A DNA stretch of 64,000 nt from JAENVT01 sp039931555 (GCA_039931555.1 JBDTRP010000145.1:1-64000), one strand, 5' to 3'. Positions 1 through 8,434 are shown, counted from the stretch's first letter. Translations and numbers: made by a program. The notes: generated by a model from the letters alone, not told the origin.

Positions 1-891
1 GCCGGTCTGGTGGCCGAGACGATCGTTGATCTCCTTGAAGCCGTCGAGGTCCAGCAGGAGCACGGCACCACGAACGTCGTCGGGATTCGATGCGAGGAAG
101 CCCGAGAGGTGGTTGTCGAACGTCCGTCGATTGAGCAGATGGGTGAGACCATCGTGGTTGGCCTCGTGCGCGCGCCGCAACGCCTGCTGCGTGCTCTGGT
201 AGATCAGCAGTGCCGTCACGCCGAGCAGCGGGAGCATCATCAGGCTGAAGTGGATGGCCACCACGAAGATCGGCGACAGGGCCAGCAGCGCGCCGTCGGC
301 CGAGATGCTGAGGAAGAAGCTGCGGCCCATCATCGAGCGCAGACTGGTCTTGTAGTGGAGCGTCAAGACGATGCACGTCAGCATCCCGTTGGCGATGAAG
401 ACGAGCGCACCGGCGACGACGATGCCGATCCCCCATCGAATCGACAGCCTGCCTGCGTCGGTGATGGGTGATCCGAGGCCCAGCAGTTCGAGCACGAGCG
501 CGCCGGCCGCGAGTGATGCCGTGATCTGGGAGGCATTGAAGACGATCTTGGTCAACGACTTGCGGTCACGGAGGTCGACGTACAGGGTGCACGTCGCCAT
601 CGCTGCGATTGCGACGAGCGGTGCCCCGAGTAACACGATGCTGAACGCGAAGGCCCACCCGGGCGTGACCTGACCACCATCACCGAACCGGAACCACATG
701 GTCCGGGTCTCACCGATGAACAGCAAGGCGCAGAAGATGAGGACGTAGACAGTCTTCGACGGCGGGATGATGCCGTGCGGACCGAGTGCGTAGACCAGTG
801 ATGTCAGGGCGATCGCGACGATGGCGACGGTGGCAACGAAGGCCTCGACGAGCCTGTGCCTCGAATCCTGATTGGTCGAGCTGTCGGACAC
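1..891 (-). CDS. Membrane-bound GGDEF diguanylate cyclase, C-terminus cut by window edge
   Basis: I translated the minus strand by hand. A GTG at 891 with AAGGAA about 9 nt upstream opens a frame that runs to the window edge (297 codons, no stop). The first 220 or so residues hold several hydrophobic spans (a MASE-like sensor region). They are followed by HDGLTHLLNRRTFD and LLLDLDGFKEINDRLGHQTG, the typical start of a GGDEF domain that makes cyclic di-GMP from two GTP. The GG(D/E)EF signature itself lies beyond the window, so catalytic competence cannot be judged. It lies about 80 nt downstream of two micro-ORFs on the same strand and may share their transcript. Confidence 0.9.
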   Translation of the reverse strand, partial: MSDSSTNQDSRHRLVEAFVATVAIVAIALTSLVYALGPHGIIPPSKTVYVLIFCALLFIGETRTMWFRFGDGGQVTPGWAFAFSIVLLGAPLVAIAAMATCTLYVDLRDRKSLTKIVFNASQITASLAAGALVLELLGLGSPITDAGRLSIRWGIGIVVAGALVFIANGMLTCIVLTLHYKTSLRSMMGRSFFLSISADGALLALSPIFVVAIHFSLMMLPLLGVTALLIYQSTQQALRRAHEANHDGLTHLLNRRTFDNHLSGFLASNPDDVRGAVLLLDLDGFKEINDRLGHQTG

Positions 892-973
892 TTGAGAAGT
901 TCCTTATCGGATGAAGTCGGACAAAAGCTGTGCGGCGCGGGCGGTGTGAATCGCCCGCGCCGCCCGATTCAGC

Positions 974-1072
974 TCAGTACCATTTCCATGGGGCTCCGAC
1001 CGACGAGATCAACGCGACGAATGTCGCGATCGCTGTCGCCGCCCGAACCGAGGTGTGATTGATCGTTCTCAT
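974..1072 (-). CDS. Micro-ORF B, 32-residue hydrophobic peptide ending GAPWKWY
   Basis: ATG at 1072 overlaps the stop of the upstream micro-ORF in an ATGA junction, so translation is probably coupled. The peptide has a short basic N-terminus (MRTINHTSVR), one hydrophobic segment (residues 11-25) and the tail GAPWKWY. The tail resembles that of its neighbour (AAPMKWGVR), which suggests the two are diverged duplicates. No known family is recognised. It could be a membrane microprotein or an exported peptide; the sequence supports the reading frame and the resemblance, not a function. Confidence 0.55.
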   Translation of the reverse strand: MRTINHTSVRAATAIATFVALISSVGAPWKWY

Positions 1073-1164
1073 CGCACCCCCCACTTCATCGGCGCGGCGA
1101 CCGTGATGGCGAGCATCACGACCGGCGCCAGCCGGTAGATGGTGGTCTTTGTTTGCTGACGCAT
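1069..1164 (-). CDS. Micro-ORF A, 31-residue hydrophobic peptide ending APMKWGVR
   Basis: ATG at 1164 is preceded by GAGAGGAG with about 8 nt spacing, one of the better Shine-Dalgarno sequences in the window, which is the main reason to believe it. The product starts MRQQTKTTIYR, has a hydrophobic stretch (residues 12-24) and ends APMKWGVR. The stop overlaps the next ATG. Charge pattern, length and the A-P-x-K-W tail are shared with the following micro-ORF. Function unknown; a possible pair of small membrane peptides placed ahead of a diguanylate cyclase. Confidence 0.6.
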   Translation of the reverse strand: MRQQTKTTIYRLAPVVMLAITVAAPMKWGVR

Positions 1165-1197
1165 AGTGCGTGCTCCTCTCGGCGTTCCGTCCATCGC

Positions 1198-1241
1198 ACG
1201 GCGGCGTCCGCCGTTCACCTCCACCGTGCACCGTTGTTATA
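1198..1241 (-). promoter_or_regulatory. Leader of the micro-ORF pair: TATAAC box and 7-bp hairpin
   Basis: On the minus strand TATAAC (1241-1236) resembles a -10 box. It is followed in the putative leader by ACGGCGG-ACG-CCGCCGT (1198-1214), a perfect 7-bp hairpin about 20 nt upstream of the micro-ORF A ribosome binding site. No clear -35 element is visible. The rest of the 1165-1447 gap shows nothing else I can support. Confidence 0.3.
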
Positions 1242-1447
1242 GGCACGAAAGTCATCGGGTGATAGGCGTGGATCCTTAAGTGATTTTCTGGAGTTCCTCA
1301 AGCAAACGGCCCAAGCCGCGACGTCGGCACGGTTTCCGTTGCGCGCCATGCCTGAACGCTCGCGACAATCGAACGCCGTTGGTGACCGGCGGTCACGAAC
1401 CGTGTCGATCGGCGGGCCTGCCGCCTCGGCCATTTGGGCCGTTCGGC

Positions 1448-2221
1448 CTACCCGAAAAGGTCGGCGAGCGCACCGGTGGTGGGTTCGTCGTCGGTGCCGA
1501 CGAACGCGGCGTACCCGTCGATCTCGAGCTGATCGGCAAGCTCCGCGCCGCCCGATGAGACGATTCGGCCCTTGACCAAGATGTGCACATGATCAGGCCG
1601 CAGCACTTCGAGCAACCGGTTGTAGTGGGTGATCGCCAGCACGCCGAGTTGCTGCTCGTTGGTCAAGGCTTCGATGCGCTGCGCGCAATCGCGGAGCGCA
1701 TCGATGTCGAGGCCGGAGTCGAGCTCGTCGAGGATGACGATCTTTGGTTCCAGCATGGCCACCTGCAACGTCTCGTTGCGCTTCTTCTCGCCACCGGAGA
1801 GGTCGACGTTGAGCGCTCGTTCGAGCAACGCCTCGTCGAAGCCGATGCGGGCCGCTTCGGCGTGCAGCCGAGCGTCGAGATCGGTCAGCGGCAGACCGCG
1901 CGAGTCGTAGGCGTGACGCATCACATCGACGAGTTGAACGCCAGGTACCTCGGTCGGGTACTGCATCACCAGGTGCAGGCCTGCCTGGGCCCGTTGCCAG
2001 CTGGGCAGAGCCAACATGTCGACACCGTCGAGCAACACCTGACCCGAGATCACCTCGTACCCGGGCTTGCCCATCACGACCGCCGACAACGTGCTCTTGC
2101 CGGCGCCGTTCGGGCCCATCACGGCATGTACCTCGCCCGAGCTCACCGCGAGGGTGATCCCGTTGAGGATGGTCTTGCCGGCCACCGAGGCAACCAGGTC
2201 ACGAATTTCGAGGGTGCTCAC
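1448..2221 (-). CDS. sufC: SufC, Fe-S cluster assembly ATPase
   Basis: A 257-residue ABC-type ATPase that powers the SufBCD scaffold during iron-sulfur cluster assembly in the cytoplasm. Walker A is GPNGAGKS at residues 36-43, the signature is LSGGEKKRNE and Walker B is VILDELDSGLD, the wording typical of SufC rather than importers. The GTG start at 2221 overlaps the TGA of the Rieske gene (GTGA) and has GGAGG just upstream. The longer in-frame extension to 2350 only mirrors the Rieske gene. Last gene of this suf block; no sufS or sufU follows within the window. Confidence 0.95.
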   Translation of the reverse strand: MSTLEIRDLVASVAGKTILNGITLAVSSGEVHAVMGPNGAGKSTLSAVVMGKPGYEVISGQVLLDGVDMLALPSWQRAQAGLHLVMQYPTEVPGVQLVDVMRHAYDSRGLPLTDLDARLHAEAARIGFDEALLERALNVDLSGGEKKRNETLQVAMLEPKIVILDELDSGLDIDALRDCAQRIEALTNEQQLGVLAITHYNRLLEVLRPDHVHILVKGRIVSSGGAELADQLEIDGYAAFVGTDDEPTTGALADLFG

Positions 2222-2532
2222 TGATCCTCCACGTCGATCTCGATCATGCCGTCGACCACCTTGGCGACGTAGACCGGCACCGGCTGGGTGGCCGGAAGGG
2301 TCTGCGGTTCGCCGGTCTCCAGGCTGAACGTGCTGCCGTGCTTCCAACACTCGATTTCCTTGGTGTCGCAGAACAGCTCACCCTCGCTGAGCGAGAAGTC
2401 GGCATGGCTGCACCTGTCGCCGATGGCGTAGACATCGTCACCGATCCGCACGACGGCGATTGCTCGCCCGGCGACGTCGAATTTCGTCGCGCTGTTGGGC
2501 GCGAGATCAGTGAGACGGCAGACGACGCTCAT
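2218..2532 (-). CDS. Rieske [2Fe-2S] protein of the suf operon
   Basis: A 104-residue soluble Rieske-type protein. The cluster ligands are visible as C41-x-H43 and C62-x2-H65, the CxH...CxxH pattern. It is single-domain, like biphenyl/NirD-type ferredoxins, with no oxygenase catalytic domain. It overlaps sufD upstream (ATGA) and sufC downstream (GTGA), so it is translated as part of the suf operon, a placement common in actinobacteria. Probable role: electron transfer linked to Fe-S assembly (inference). Confidence 0.9.
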   Translation of the reverse strand: MSVVCRLTDLAPNSATKFDVAGRAIAVVRIGDDVYAIGDRCSHADFSLSEGELFCDTKEIECWKHGSTFSLETGEPQTLPATQPVPVYVAKVVDGMIEIDVEDQ

Positions 2533-3647
2533 CGGCTGCGACGATCGAGCTTGGCGGCTACCTGCGCACGCAACTCCCCGGCCAGCGGCCCGACCGGCAA
2601 CTGGGCAAGCACCTCATCGAAGAACCCCAACACCACGAGGCGCTCGGCTGTCTCGGGTGGGATACCGCGACTCTCGAGGTAGAAACGCTGATCCTCGTCG
2701 ATCGGCCCGATGGTGCTGGCGTGGCTGCACTTCACGTCGTTGGTCTCGATCTCCAGGTTCGGCACGCTCTCGGCCCATGCGCCCGCGCTGAGCGTGAGGT
2801 TGCGGTTGGTCTGGTACGCCACGGAGCCCTTGGCGTCGTGACCGATCCGGATCAAGCCGGTGTACACGCTGCGCGCCGTGTCTTGCACGGCACCCTTGAA
2901 CAGCAGATCGCTGGTGGTACGGGGAGCAACGTGATCCTGCAACGTGCGGAAGTCGTGCATCTGGTTCTCGTCGGCGTAGTACAAGGCGACCTGTCGCGTG
3001 GAAGCGCCTTGGCCCACCACCTTCACGTCGGTGCGCACCCTGGCGTACTCGCCACCAAGGGCAACGGTGGCGAGCAAGGTGGTCGAGTCGCGCTCGCCGA
3101 TTGCCTGTTGATGCCCGAGTTGCCACACCGAAGTGGCGAGCTCGTTGATGGCCACGTACGTGACCCGCGCCGCTTGCTGGGCGCGCACGAACAGTCTCGG
3201 TACCACGAGGGCAGCGCCTTCGCCATCGGAGACGAACCGCTCGACGATGGTGACCTCACTGTTCTCGCCGGCGTCGATGACCAGTCGGGGGAACGTCGCC
3301 TGGTCGCCGCCGTGCACCTTGTGGGTGACCATGATCGGGGTGGCGACATGCGCGCCGCGGGGAATCGACAACACGGTCTGCCCGTAGTAGGCGGCGCTGA
3401 GCTCGTCGAACACATCGTGCACCGTGGTGGTGTCGAGGTCGTGATGATCGACGGCGTACCCGTTGGCGCCGTGCACGGTCGTGGTCGGCGGCACCGGTCG
3501 AAAGCGATCGAGCTGCAGGTCGCCGATGCGGCTGTACCGCCACACCTCCTGCTCGGCCGTGGGCAGGGCCATCGTCTGAGCACGCTCTGCCGCGGACCTG
3601 CGGTGCTGGTCAGAGGGGTCAACCAGGTCTGGAGAGAACGCAAGCAC
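2529..3647 (-). CDS. sufD: SufD, Fe-S cluster assembly scaffold subunit
   Basis: A 372-residue SufBD-fold protein that partners SufB and SufC. The N-terminal PTAEQEVWRYSRI and the C-terminal ECSHxxT-like region (VKCSHASTIGPIDEDQRFYLESRGI) are typical. I chose the GTG at 3647 because the N-terminal residues before the internal ATG (3572) match the family helix. There is no Shine-Dalgarno, but TAGAAT sits exactly 7 nt upstream, so the message is probably leaderless. Its stop overlaps the Rieske start. Confidence 0.93.
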   Translation of the reverse strand: MLAFSPDLVDPSDQHRRSAAERAQTMALPTAEQEVWRYSRIGDLQLDRFRPVPPTTTVHGANGYAVDHHDLDTTTVHDVFDELSAAYYGQTVLSIPRGAHVATPIMVTHKVHGGDQATFPRLVIDAGENSEVTIVERFVSDGEGAALVVPRLFVRAQQAARVTYVAINELATSVWQLGHQQAIGERDSTTLLATVALGGEYARVRTDVKVVGQGASTRQVALYYADENQMHDFRTLQDHVAPRTTSDLLFKGAVQDTARSVYTGLIRIGHDAKGSVAYQTNRNLTLSAGAWAESVPNLEIETNDVKCSHASTIGPIDEDQRFYLESRGIPPETAERLVVLGFFDEVLAQLPVGPLAGELRAQVAAKLDRRSR

Positions 3648-3654
3648 GTCGGAA

Positions 3655-3683
3655 ATTCTACTACCTGCGTAGGACTAATCCCC
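3655..3683 (-). promoter_or_regulatory. sufD promoter with shared suf motif
   Basis: On the minus strand GGGGATT (3683-3677), CCTACGCA (3673-3666) and TAGTA (3663-3659) occur in the same order and with the same spacing as a copy upstream of sufB (6038-6062). The TAGAAT -10 box (3660-3655) overlaps the motif, so a bound regulator would block initiation. The core CTAC-N4-GTAG is an inverted repeat. An Fe-S-sensing regulator is a reasonable guess; none is encoded nearby. Confidence 0.5.
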
Positions 3684-3687
3684 GTGC

Positions 3688-4041
3688 TCATTCATCGCGA
3701 AAGCGGCGCAGGATGCGGCGCAGACGCTTCTTGCGCAGGCCCGGACGGTCGATCCCGGCTTCTGACATCACCTGGGGTCCGATGGAGTTGACGAAGTCTT
3801 CGGCCTCGTCGAGGATCGCCGCGGCGCTGCCGTCGTCGAGTCCCGGTGGCTCCTGCGGGGTGGGTGTCGACACCATCGATCCGTACGTCCACCCGGCGTC
3901 CATGCGCGGTTCGAACGCCGAACAATGCTCAGGGCACCGCCATGGTGCGTCGGGGGCCAAGTCGAGATTGCACTTCCGGACCGTCTCGCCATTGGCGTAG
4001 GTGCGACTCTCGAAGTTCTTGCATTCCTGACGCATTGGCAT
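3688..4041 (-). CDS. Small Cys-rich conserved protein upstream of sufD
   Basis: A 117-residue soluble protein starting MPMRQECKNFESRTY. Cysteines in C-x13-C and C-x3-C arrangement (ECKNF...RKCNLD...WRCPEHCSAF) suggest a small metal-binding knuckle. The rest is acidic then basic, ending LRKKRLRRILRRFRDE. It lies 40 nt upstream of sufD on the same strand, with the suf promoter motif between them. No function is recognised. The start at 4041 is chosen over 4083 because conserved-looking sequence begins there; neither has a strong Shine-Dalgarno. Confidence 0.75.
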   Translation of the reverse strand: MPMRQECKNFESRTYANGETVRKCNLDLAPDAPWRCPEHCSAFEPRMDAGWTYGSMVSTPTPQEPPGLDDGSAAAILDEAEDFVNSIGPQVMSEAGIDRPGLRKKRLRRILRRFRDE

Positions 4042-4163
4042 AGAGCGAAGCGTAGAACCGCCACAGCCTCGCGCAACCTTCACACCAAACTCTCAACTGA
4101 TCCCTGGACGCCCCGATCGGTCACCCACGTACCATCACGACTGACGACGAAGGGATTCCCAAC

Positions 4164-4535
4164 ATGTCACGGATCAGAGCGATTGCCTTCAGTGCGGCGA
4201 GTGGCGCCGCTGCGGCACTCCTGGTGGCGAATGTCGCATTCGCCGATGATCGCGGTTTCGGCGGCGGCGGGTTCGGCCGTCGGCATCGCGACGGCGGGTT
4301 CATGTTCGTGTTCCCGCTGATGCTGTTGATCGCAGTGGCGGCCCTGGCCATCTTGCTGTGGCGTGGCCGGCAACCGGTTGCCGCGCTCGGTGCATCACCC
4401 GCTCCGACCGTCTCGCCAACGTTCAACGCCCAGGCGATCCTGGCCGATCGACTGGCGCGCGGCGAGATCAGCCCCGACGACTACCGCGCCGCCGTCACGG
4501 TGCTTCGCGAAGCTCCGCAACCTCCGCCCACCTGA
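4164..4535 (+). CDS. SHOCT-domain small membrane protein
   Basis: A 123-residue protein with a cleavable-looking signal (residues 1-27, ending VAFADD), a Gly/Arg-rich linker, one transmembrane segment (about 48-66) and a C-terminal SHOCT-type helix pair (AILADRLARGEISPDDYRAAVTVL). SHOCT tails are short oligomerisation modules found on many actinobacterial membrane proteins. AAGGGA lies about 9 nt before the ATG. It is inserted on the opposite strand between sufB and the sufD block, ending convergently with sufB. Confidence 0.85.
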   Translation: MSRIRAIAFSAASGAAAALLVANVAFADDRGFGGGGFGRRHRDGGFMFVFPLMLLIAVAALAILLWRGRQPVAALGASPAPTVSPTFNAQAILADRLARGEISPDDYRAAVTVLREAPQPPPT

Positions 4536-4539
4536 TTCC

Positions 4540-4588
4540 GAACTTTGTCGCTGCCGAGTCGCTGAACGACTCGCGAGCGACAAAGTTC
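4540..4588. repeat. 49-nt palindromic element, copy 1
   Basis: Outer arms GAACTTTGTCGCT and AGCGACAAAGTTC enclose an inner hairpin with core GTCGCTGAACGAC (stem CGAGTCG/CGACTCG). It fills the gap between the convergent SHOCT gene and sufB. The outer arms are identical to the copy at 17782-17830, while the inner stem differs yet stays complementary. Likely a bidirectional terminator or a short palindromic repeat family. Confidence 0.7.
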
Positions 4589-4603
4589 AAGGCGTTTGGA
4601 GGT

Positions 4604-6007
4604 CTAGCCGACGCTGCCTTCCATCTGCAGCTCGATGAGACGGCTCCACTCGACCGCGTACTCCATGGGTAGCGTGCGGGTGATCGGCTCGATGAAGCCG
4701 TTGACCACCATGCTCATCGCCTGCTCCTGCGAGAGGCCGCGGCTCATGAGGTAGAACAACTGCTCGTCGGCGATCTTGCTGACGGTCGCTTCGTGGCCGA
4801 TCTGCGCATCGCGCTCGCCGACTTCCATGTAGGGCATCGTCTTGCTCTCGCTCTGCTCATCGAGGATCAGGGCGTCGCACTGCACGTGGCTCTTGCAGCC
4901 GTAGGCGCCTTCCTCGACGCGCACGAGGCCGCGGTAGGTCGTGATGCCACCGTCTTTGCTGATCGACTTCGACACGATCTTCGAGGTCGTTTCGGGGGCC
5001 GCGTGCACCATCTTGGCCCCCGCGTCCTGGTGCTGGCCGGGCCCTGCGTAGGCGACCGACAAGACCTCACCGGTGGCCTTCGGACCAACGAGGTACACGC
5101 TCGGGTACTTCATCGTCAGCTTGGATCCGATGTTGCCGTCGATCCACTCCATGTGACCCTCGGCCTCGACCCGGGCCCGCTTGGTGACGAGGTTGTAGAC
5201 GTTGGGCGACCAGTTCTGGATGGTCGTGTACGTGACCCGGGCCGACGGCTTGACGATGATCTCCACGACCGCCGAGTGCAACGAGTCGTTGGTGTAGACG
5301 GGCGCAGAGCAGCCTTCGATGTAGTGCACCTGCGAACCCTCGTCGGCGATGATCAACGTCCGTTCGAATTGCCCGGCGTTCTCGCTGTTGATGCGGAAGT
5401 ACGCCTGCAACGGCATCTCGACCTCGACGCCCGGCGGCACGTAGATGAAGCTGCCGCCACTCCACACAGCGGTGTTCAGCGCGGCGAACTTGTTGTCGCC
5501 AGGAGGGATGACCGTGCCGAAGTACTTGCGGACCAGATCGGGGTACTCGCGTAGCGCGGTGTCCATGTCGCAGAACAAGATGCCCTGCTGCTCGAGGTCC
5601 TCGCGGTTGCGGTGGAAGACCACTTCCGATTCGTATTGTGCAGTGACACCGGCGAGGTACTTGCGCTCGGCTTCGGGGATGCCCAGCTTCTCGTACGTGG
5701 CCTTCATCTGCTCGGGAAGGTCGTCCCATTCGCTGACCTGATCGGTCGCCGGCTTGAGGTAGTAGAAGATGTCCTGGAAGTCGATGTCGGGCATGTTGAC
5801 GGCGAACCACGCAGCCATCGGCTTCTTCTCGAACAGCCGCAGACTTCGTTGACGCTGCTTGGTCATCCACGTCGGCTCACCCTTCCACCACGAGATCTGG
5901 TCGACGACGGCAGCGTCGAGGCCCTTGTGGGGCTCGAAGGCGTACTCGACGTTGTCGTCGCTCCAGCCGAGGCTGTATTTGCTGAGATCGAGGTCGAATG
6001 TCGTCAT
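4604..6007 (-). CDS. sufB: SufB, Fe-S cluster assembly scaffold
   Basis: A 467-residue SufB-type SufBD protein, the usual length for the scaffold that builds the nascent cluster with SufC and SufD. Typical blocks include WKGEPTWMTKQRQRSLRLFEK near the N-terminus, YVPPGVEVEMPLQAYFRIN in the middle and QCDALILDEQSESKTMPY near the C-terminus. ATG at 6007 has ACGGAG 6 nt upstream. It is separated from sufD by the SHOCT gene and a Cys-rich gene, so the operon is split. A TACTAT box and the shared suf motif lie just upstream. Confidence 0.96.
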   Translation of the reverse strand: MTTFDLDLSKYSLGWSDDNVEYAFEPHKGLDAAVVDQISWWKGEPTWMTKQRQRSLRLFEKKPMAAWFAVNMPDIDFQDIFYYLKPATDQVSEWDDLPEQMKATYEKLGIPEAERKYLAGVTAQYESEVVFHRNREDLEQQGILFCDMDTALREYPDLVRKYFGTVIPPGDNKFAALNTAVWSGGSFIYVPPGVEVEMPLQAYFRINSENAGQFERTLIIADEGSQVHYIEGCSAPVYTNDSLHSAVVEIIVKPSARVTYTTIQNWSPNVYNLVTKRARVEAEGHMEWIDGNIGSKLTMKYPSVYLVGPKATGEVLSVAYAGPGQHQDAGAKMVHAAPETTSKIVSKSISKDGGITTYRGLVRVEEGAYGCKSHVQCDALILDEQSESKTMPYMEVGERDAQIGHEATVSKIADEQLFYLMSRGLSQEQAMSMVVNGFIEPITRTLPMEYAVEWSRLIELQMEGSVG

Positions 6008-6037
6008 TGCTGACTCCGTTCAAGCGAAAGGCGGTGG

Positions 6038-6069
6038 GGGGATTTCCCCTACGCACATAGTAACAATTC
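6038..6069. promoter_or_regulatory. Shared suf motif upstream of sufB
   Basis: GGGGATT (6038-6044), CCTACGCA (6048-6055) and TAGTA (6058-6062), with fixed 3- and 2-nt gaps, match the sufD upstream motif at about 24 of 31 positions. It lies in the 102-nt divergent region between sufB (minus) and the peptidase gene (plus). A TACTAT hexamer on the minus strand overlaps it and could be the sufB -10 box. Probable operator for a common regulator. Confidence 0.5.
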
Positions 6070-6109
6070 ACGCCGCGGTTCCCACGAAACGGAACCGACG
6101 GACTAGACA

Positions 6110-8113
6110 ATGCCGATGGTGCGACGGTTGGCGACCACGGCGATCGTCGTGGCGCTGTCGCTGACGTTCGTCGGTCCGGCCACGCCCGTCGCCGCTGCCG
6201 ATGGGCTGCGCGTCGAGAGCACGACCACGTACACCATCGACGCGACCGCCGGGTTGGTGCACGTCGCGGCGGTGATGGAGTTCACGAATACCGTCCCCGA
6301 TCGCCGCGACGGCGACACCGTTCGCCGGGCGTTCTTCACCGGGTTCTCGGTACCGGTGCCGGTCGGGGCGGCAGGCGGCGGGGCAACCGACGACACCGGT
6401 CAAGTTCTCACCCTCAACGCCGAGCTCGTCGACGGCAACAGCGACTACTTCATCTACGACGTCGTCTTCGCCGGGAATCTGTTCTACGGGAAGACTGCCC
6501 GGGTCACGGTGACCTACGACATCACCGGCCTGCCTCCACGCTCCGTCAACCCCTCGCGTGTCAACCCCGCCTACGCAGCGTTCAATGCGTACGGAATTGG
6601 CGACCCAGGCAAGGTGACCGTGCGCGTCGTTGCCCCCAAAGGCTTCGAAGTCGACACGTTCGGCAACGACGCGCAGGTGACCAACGAGGGCGACACCAGG
6701 GTGTACACGGCGTCGAACATCACAAACCCCGACACGTTCAACATCTTCGTGTCGGCCCGCAACGATGCCCGGCTCACTGACCAGAGCGTGACCAATTCGT
6801 CAGGCAACCACTTCGACGTGCGTGCATGGCCGGCTGACACCGATTGGCAGGCATTCGTGACCGAGCAGATCAACGTCGGTGTGCCCGTCCTGGCCGACCT
6901 CATCGGCCGACCGTGGCCGATCAGCGACGCGACCGAGGTCCGCCAGGCGTACACCCCATACCTCTACGGCTACGCCGGGTGGTTCAGCGCAACGAACAAC
7001 GAGATCGAGATCGGCGAGGATCTCGACCAGAGCGTGGCGCTGCACGAGTTGTCGCACGCGTGGTTCTCGGAGAAGTGGTTCGCCGATCGCTGGCTGAGCG
7101 AGGGCTACGCCCAGACCTATGCGAGCTTGGCGATCGTGGGGCTCGGTGGCATGGCAACACGACCGGACCCCGTCGAGAGCACCGGGGTCGGTTCGATCCG
7201 CCTCAACGACTGGGGCAACCCGCGGCTGGTGGACGGGGCCGACGCCGTCGAGAGCTTTGGTTACAACGCGTCGTGGTCCGTCGTCTCGCAGATCACCGAC
7301 GAGATCGGCGTCGACCGGAGCCGGCTGGTGTTCTCGGCGATCGATCACGCCACGATCCCCTATGTCGGCGAAGGCCCGGCAGAGCCCACGGGGGCGGTCA
7401 CCGATTGGAGGCGATATCTCGACCTGGTGGACGAGGTCGGCGGCTCGACCAAGGCCGATTCGTTGATCCAGCAGTTCGTCGCGTCGAGCAGCGACATCGA
7501 CACGTTGGCGACGCGCATCACCGCTCGAGCGGACTACAACGCGCTGAAGGTCGCCGGCGGCAACTGGGCCCCGCCCTTGGCGCTCCGACGGGCGATGACA
7601 TCGTGGTCGTTCGGCGCCGCCGAGGATCTGATCCAGGCTGCCCACGACATCCTCGGCGAACGCGACGAGATGGCGACGGCCAGTGCAGAACTGGGGGTGA
7701 CTCCACCGGCGCTGTTGGAGTCAGCCTACGAGAACGACGAAGGCGACCTCAGCAAGCCGGCTGCGATGGTGGCTGACCAACTGGACGCGACCAACAAGTT
7801 GAACGCAGCGGCCGCAGCCGAGGCGGCCAACGACGGAGTGTTCGGCGGGGTCGGGTTGATCGGGACCATGCTGGGCGACGACCTGGCCGGCGCGAAGTCG
7901 GCACTCGCTGCTGGCAAGACCGACGAAGTGCGCACAATTGCTGCGCATGTCACCGATGTGATCAACGATGCTCCGGCGCTCGGCAGGCAGCGAGCAGCGC
8001 TTGCCGCTGCCGGTTTGCTGATCGTCATCGTTTCCCTGGTGGCCGTGGCCCTGGCCGTCAACGGCCGACGCCGCAGGCGGAGTGCGGAAATCGGCCCACG
8101 CGATGAAGCTCTC
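6110..8113 (+). CDS. Secreted, membrane-anchored gluzincin (M1-like) peptidase; no in-frame stop before the ferredoxin gene
   Basis: Signal peptide (residues 1-28, ending PVAAAD), then an extracellular region with zinc-peptidase motif HELSH (residues 312-316) and a downstream Glu in WLSEGYAQ (E331, 14 residues on; classical M1 has 18). Near the C-terminus a transmembrane segment (GLLIVIVSLVAVALAV) and RRRRR suggest anchoring with the peptidase outside. Oddly, the frame does not stop: it stays open through the antisense ferredoxin gene into the oligopeptidase at 8435. A stop (TGA 8104-8106) exists one frame away, so an assembly frameshift or genuine fusion are both possible. The end given here is the boundary with the ferredoxin gene. 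Confidence 0.7.
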
Positions 8114-8365
8114 TCAGGCGGCCTGGACCTGCTGCACGTCGATGAAGATGCATTCGCCGGGACACGCCAGCGCGGCGTGGATGACGGCTTGTTCGTTGCG
8201 GGGATCGACCCTGGCCAAGCTGCTGCCGCCGCCGGGGTCGTTGAGCACGAACTCGGCCTCGGCGACGTAGGCGATCCCATCCTCGAGCTGTACGAACACG
8301 TCGGGGCAATGGTCGACACACAAGCCGTCGCCCGTGCACAAGTCTTGATCGATCCACACCCGCAT
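8114..8365 (-). CDS. Small ferredoxin (3Fe-4S/4Fe-4S type)
   Basis: An 83-residue acidic ferredoxin beginning MRVWIDQDLCTGDGLC. The first cluster motif is C10-x5-C16-x3-C20-P, and a closing ACPGEC lies near residue 69. This is the short actinobacterial ferredoxin type that feeds cytochromes P450 or other redox enzymes. It lies on the minus strand between two plus-strand peptidase genes. A TAGGGT hexamer 10 nt upstream may be its -10. Partner enzyme unknown; KorAB at 40562-43458 needs a ferredoxin but is far away. Confidence 0.85.
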   Translation of the reverse strand: MRVWIDQDLCTGDGLCVDHCPDVFVQLEDGIAYVAEAEFVLNDPGGGSSLARVDPRNEQAVIHAALACPGECIFIDVQQVQAA

Positions 8366-8434
8366 GACAGCGCTGACCCTACCGTGACGACGCGGCGAGG
8401 CGACGAATCGACGCCGACGGATACCGTGAGCGGC

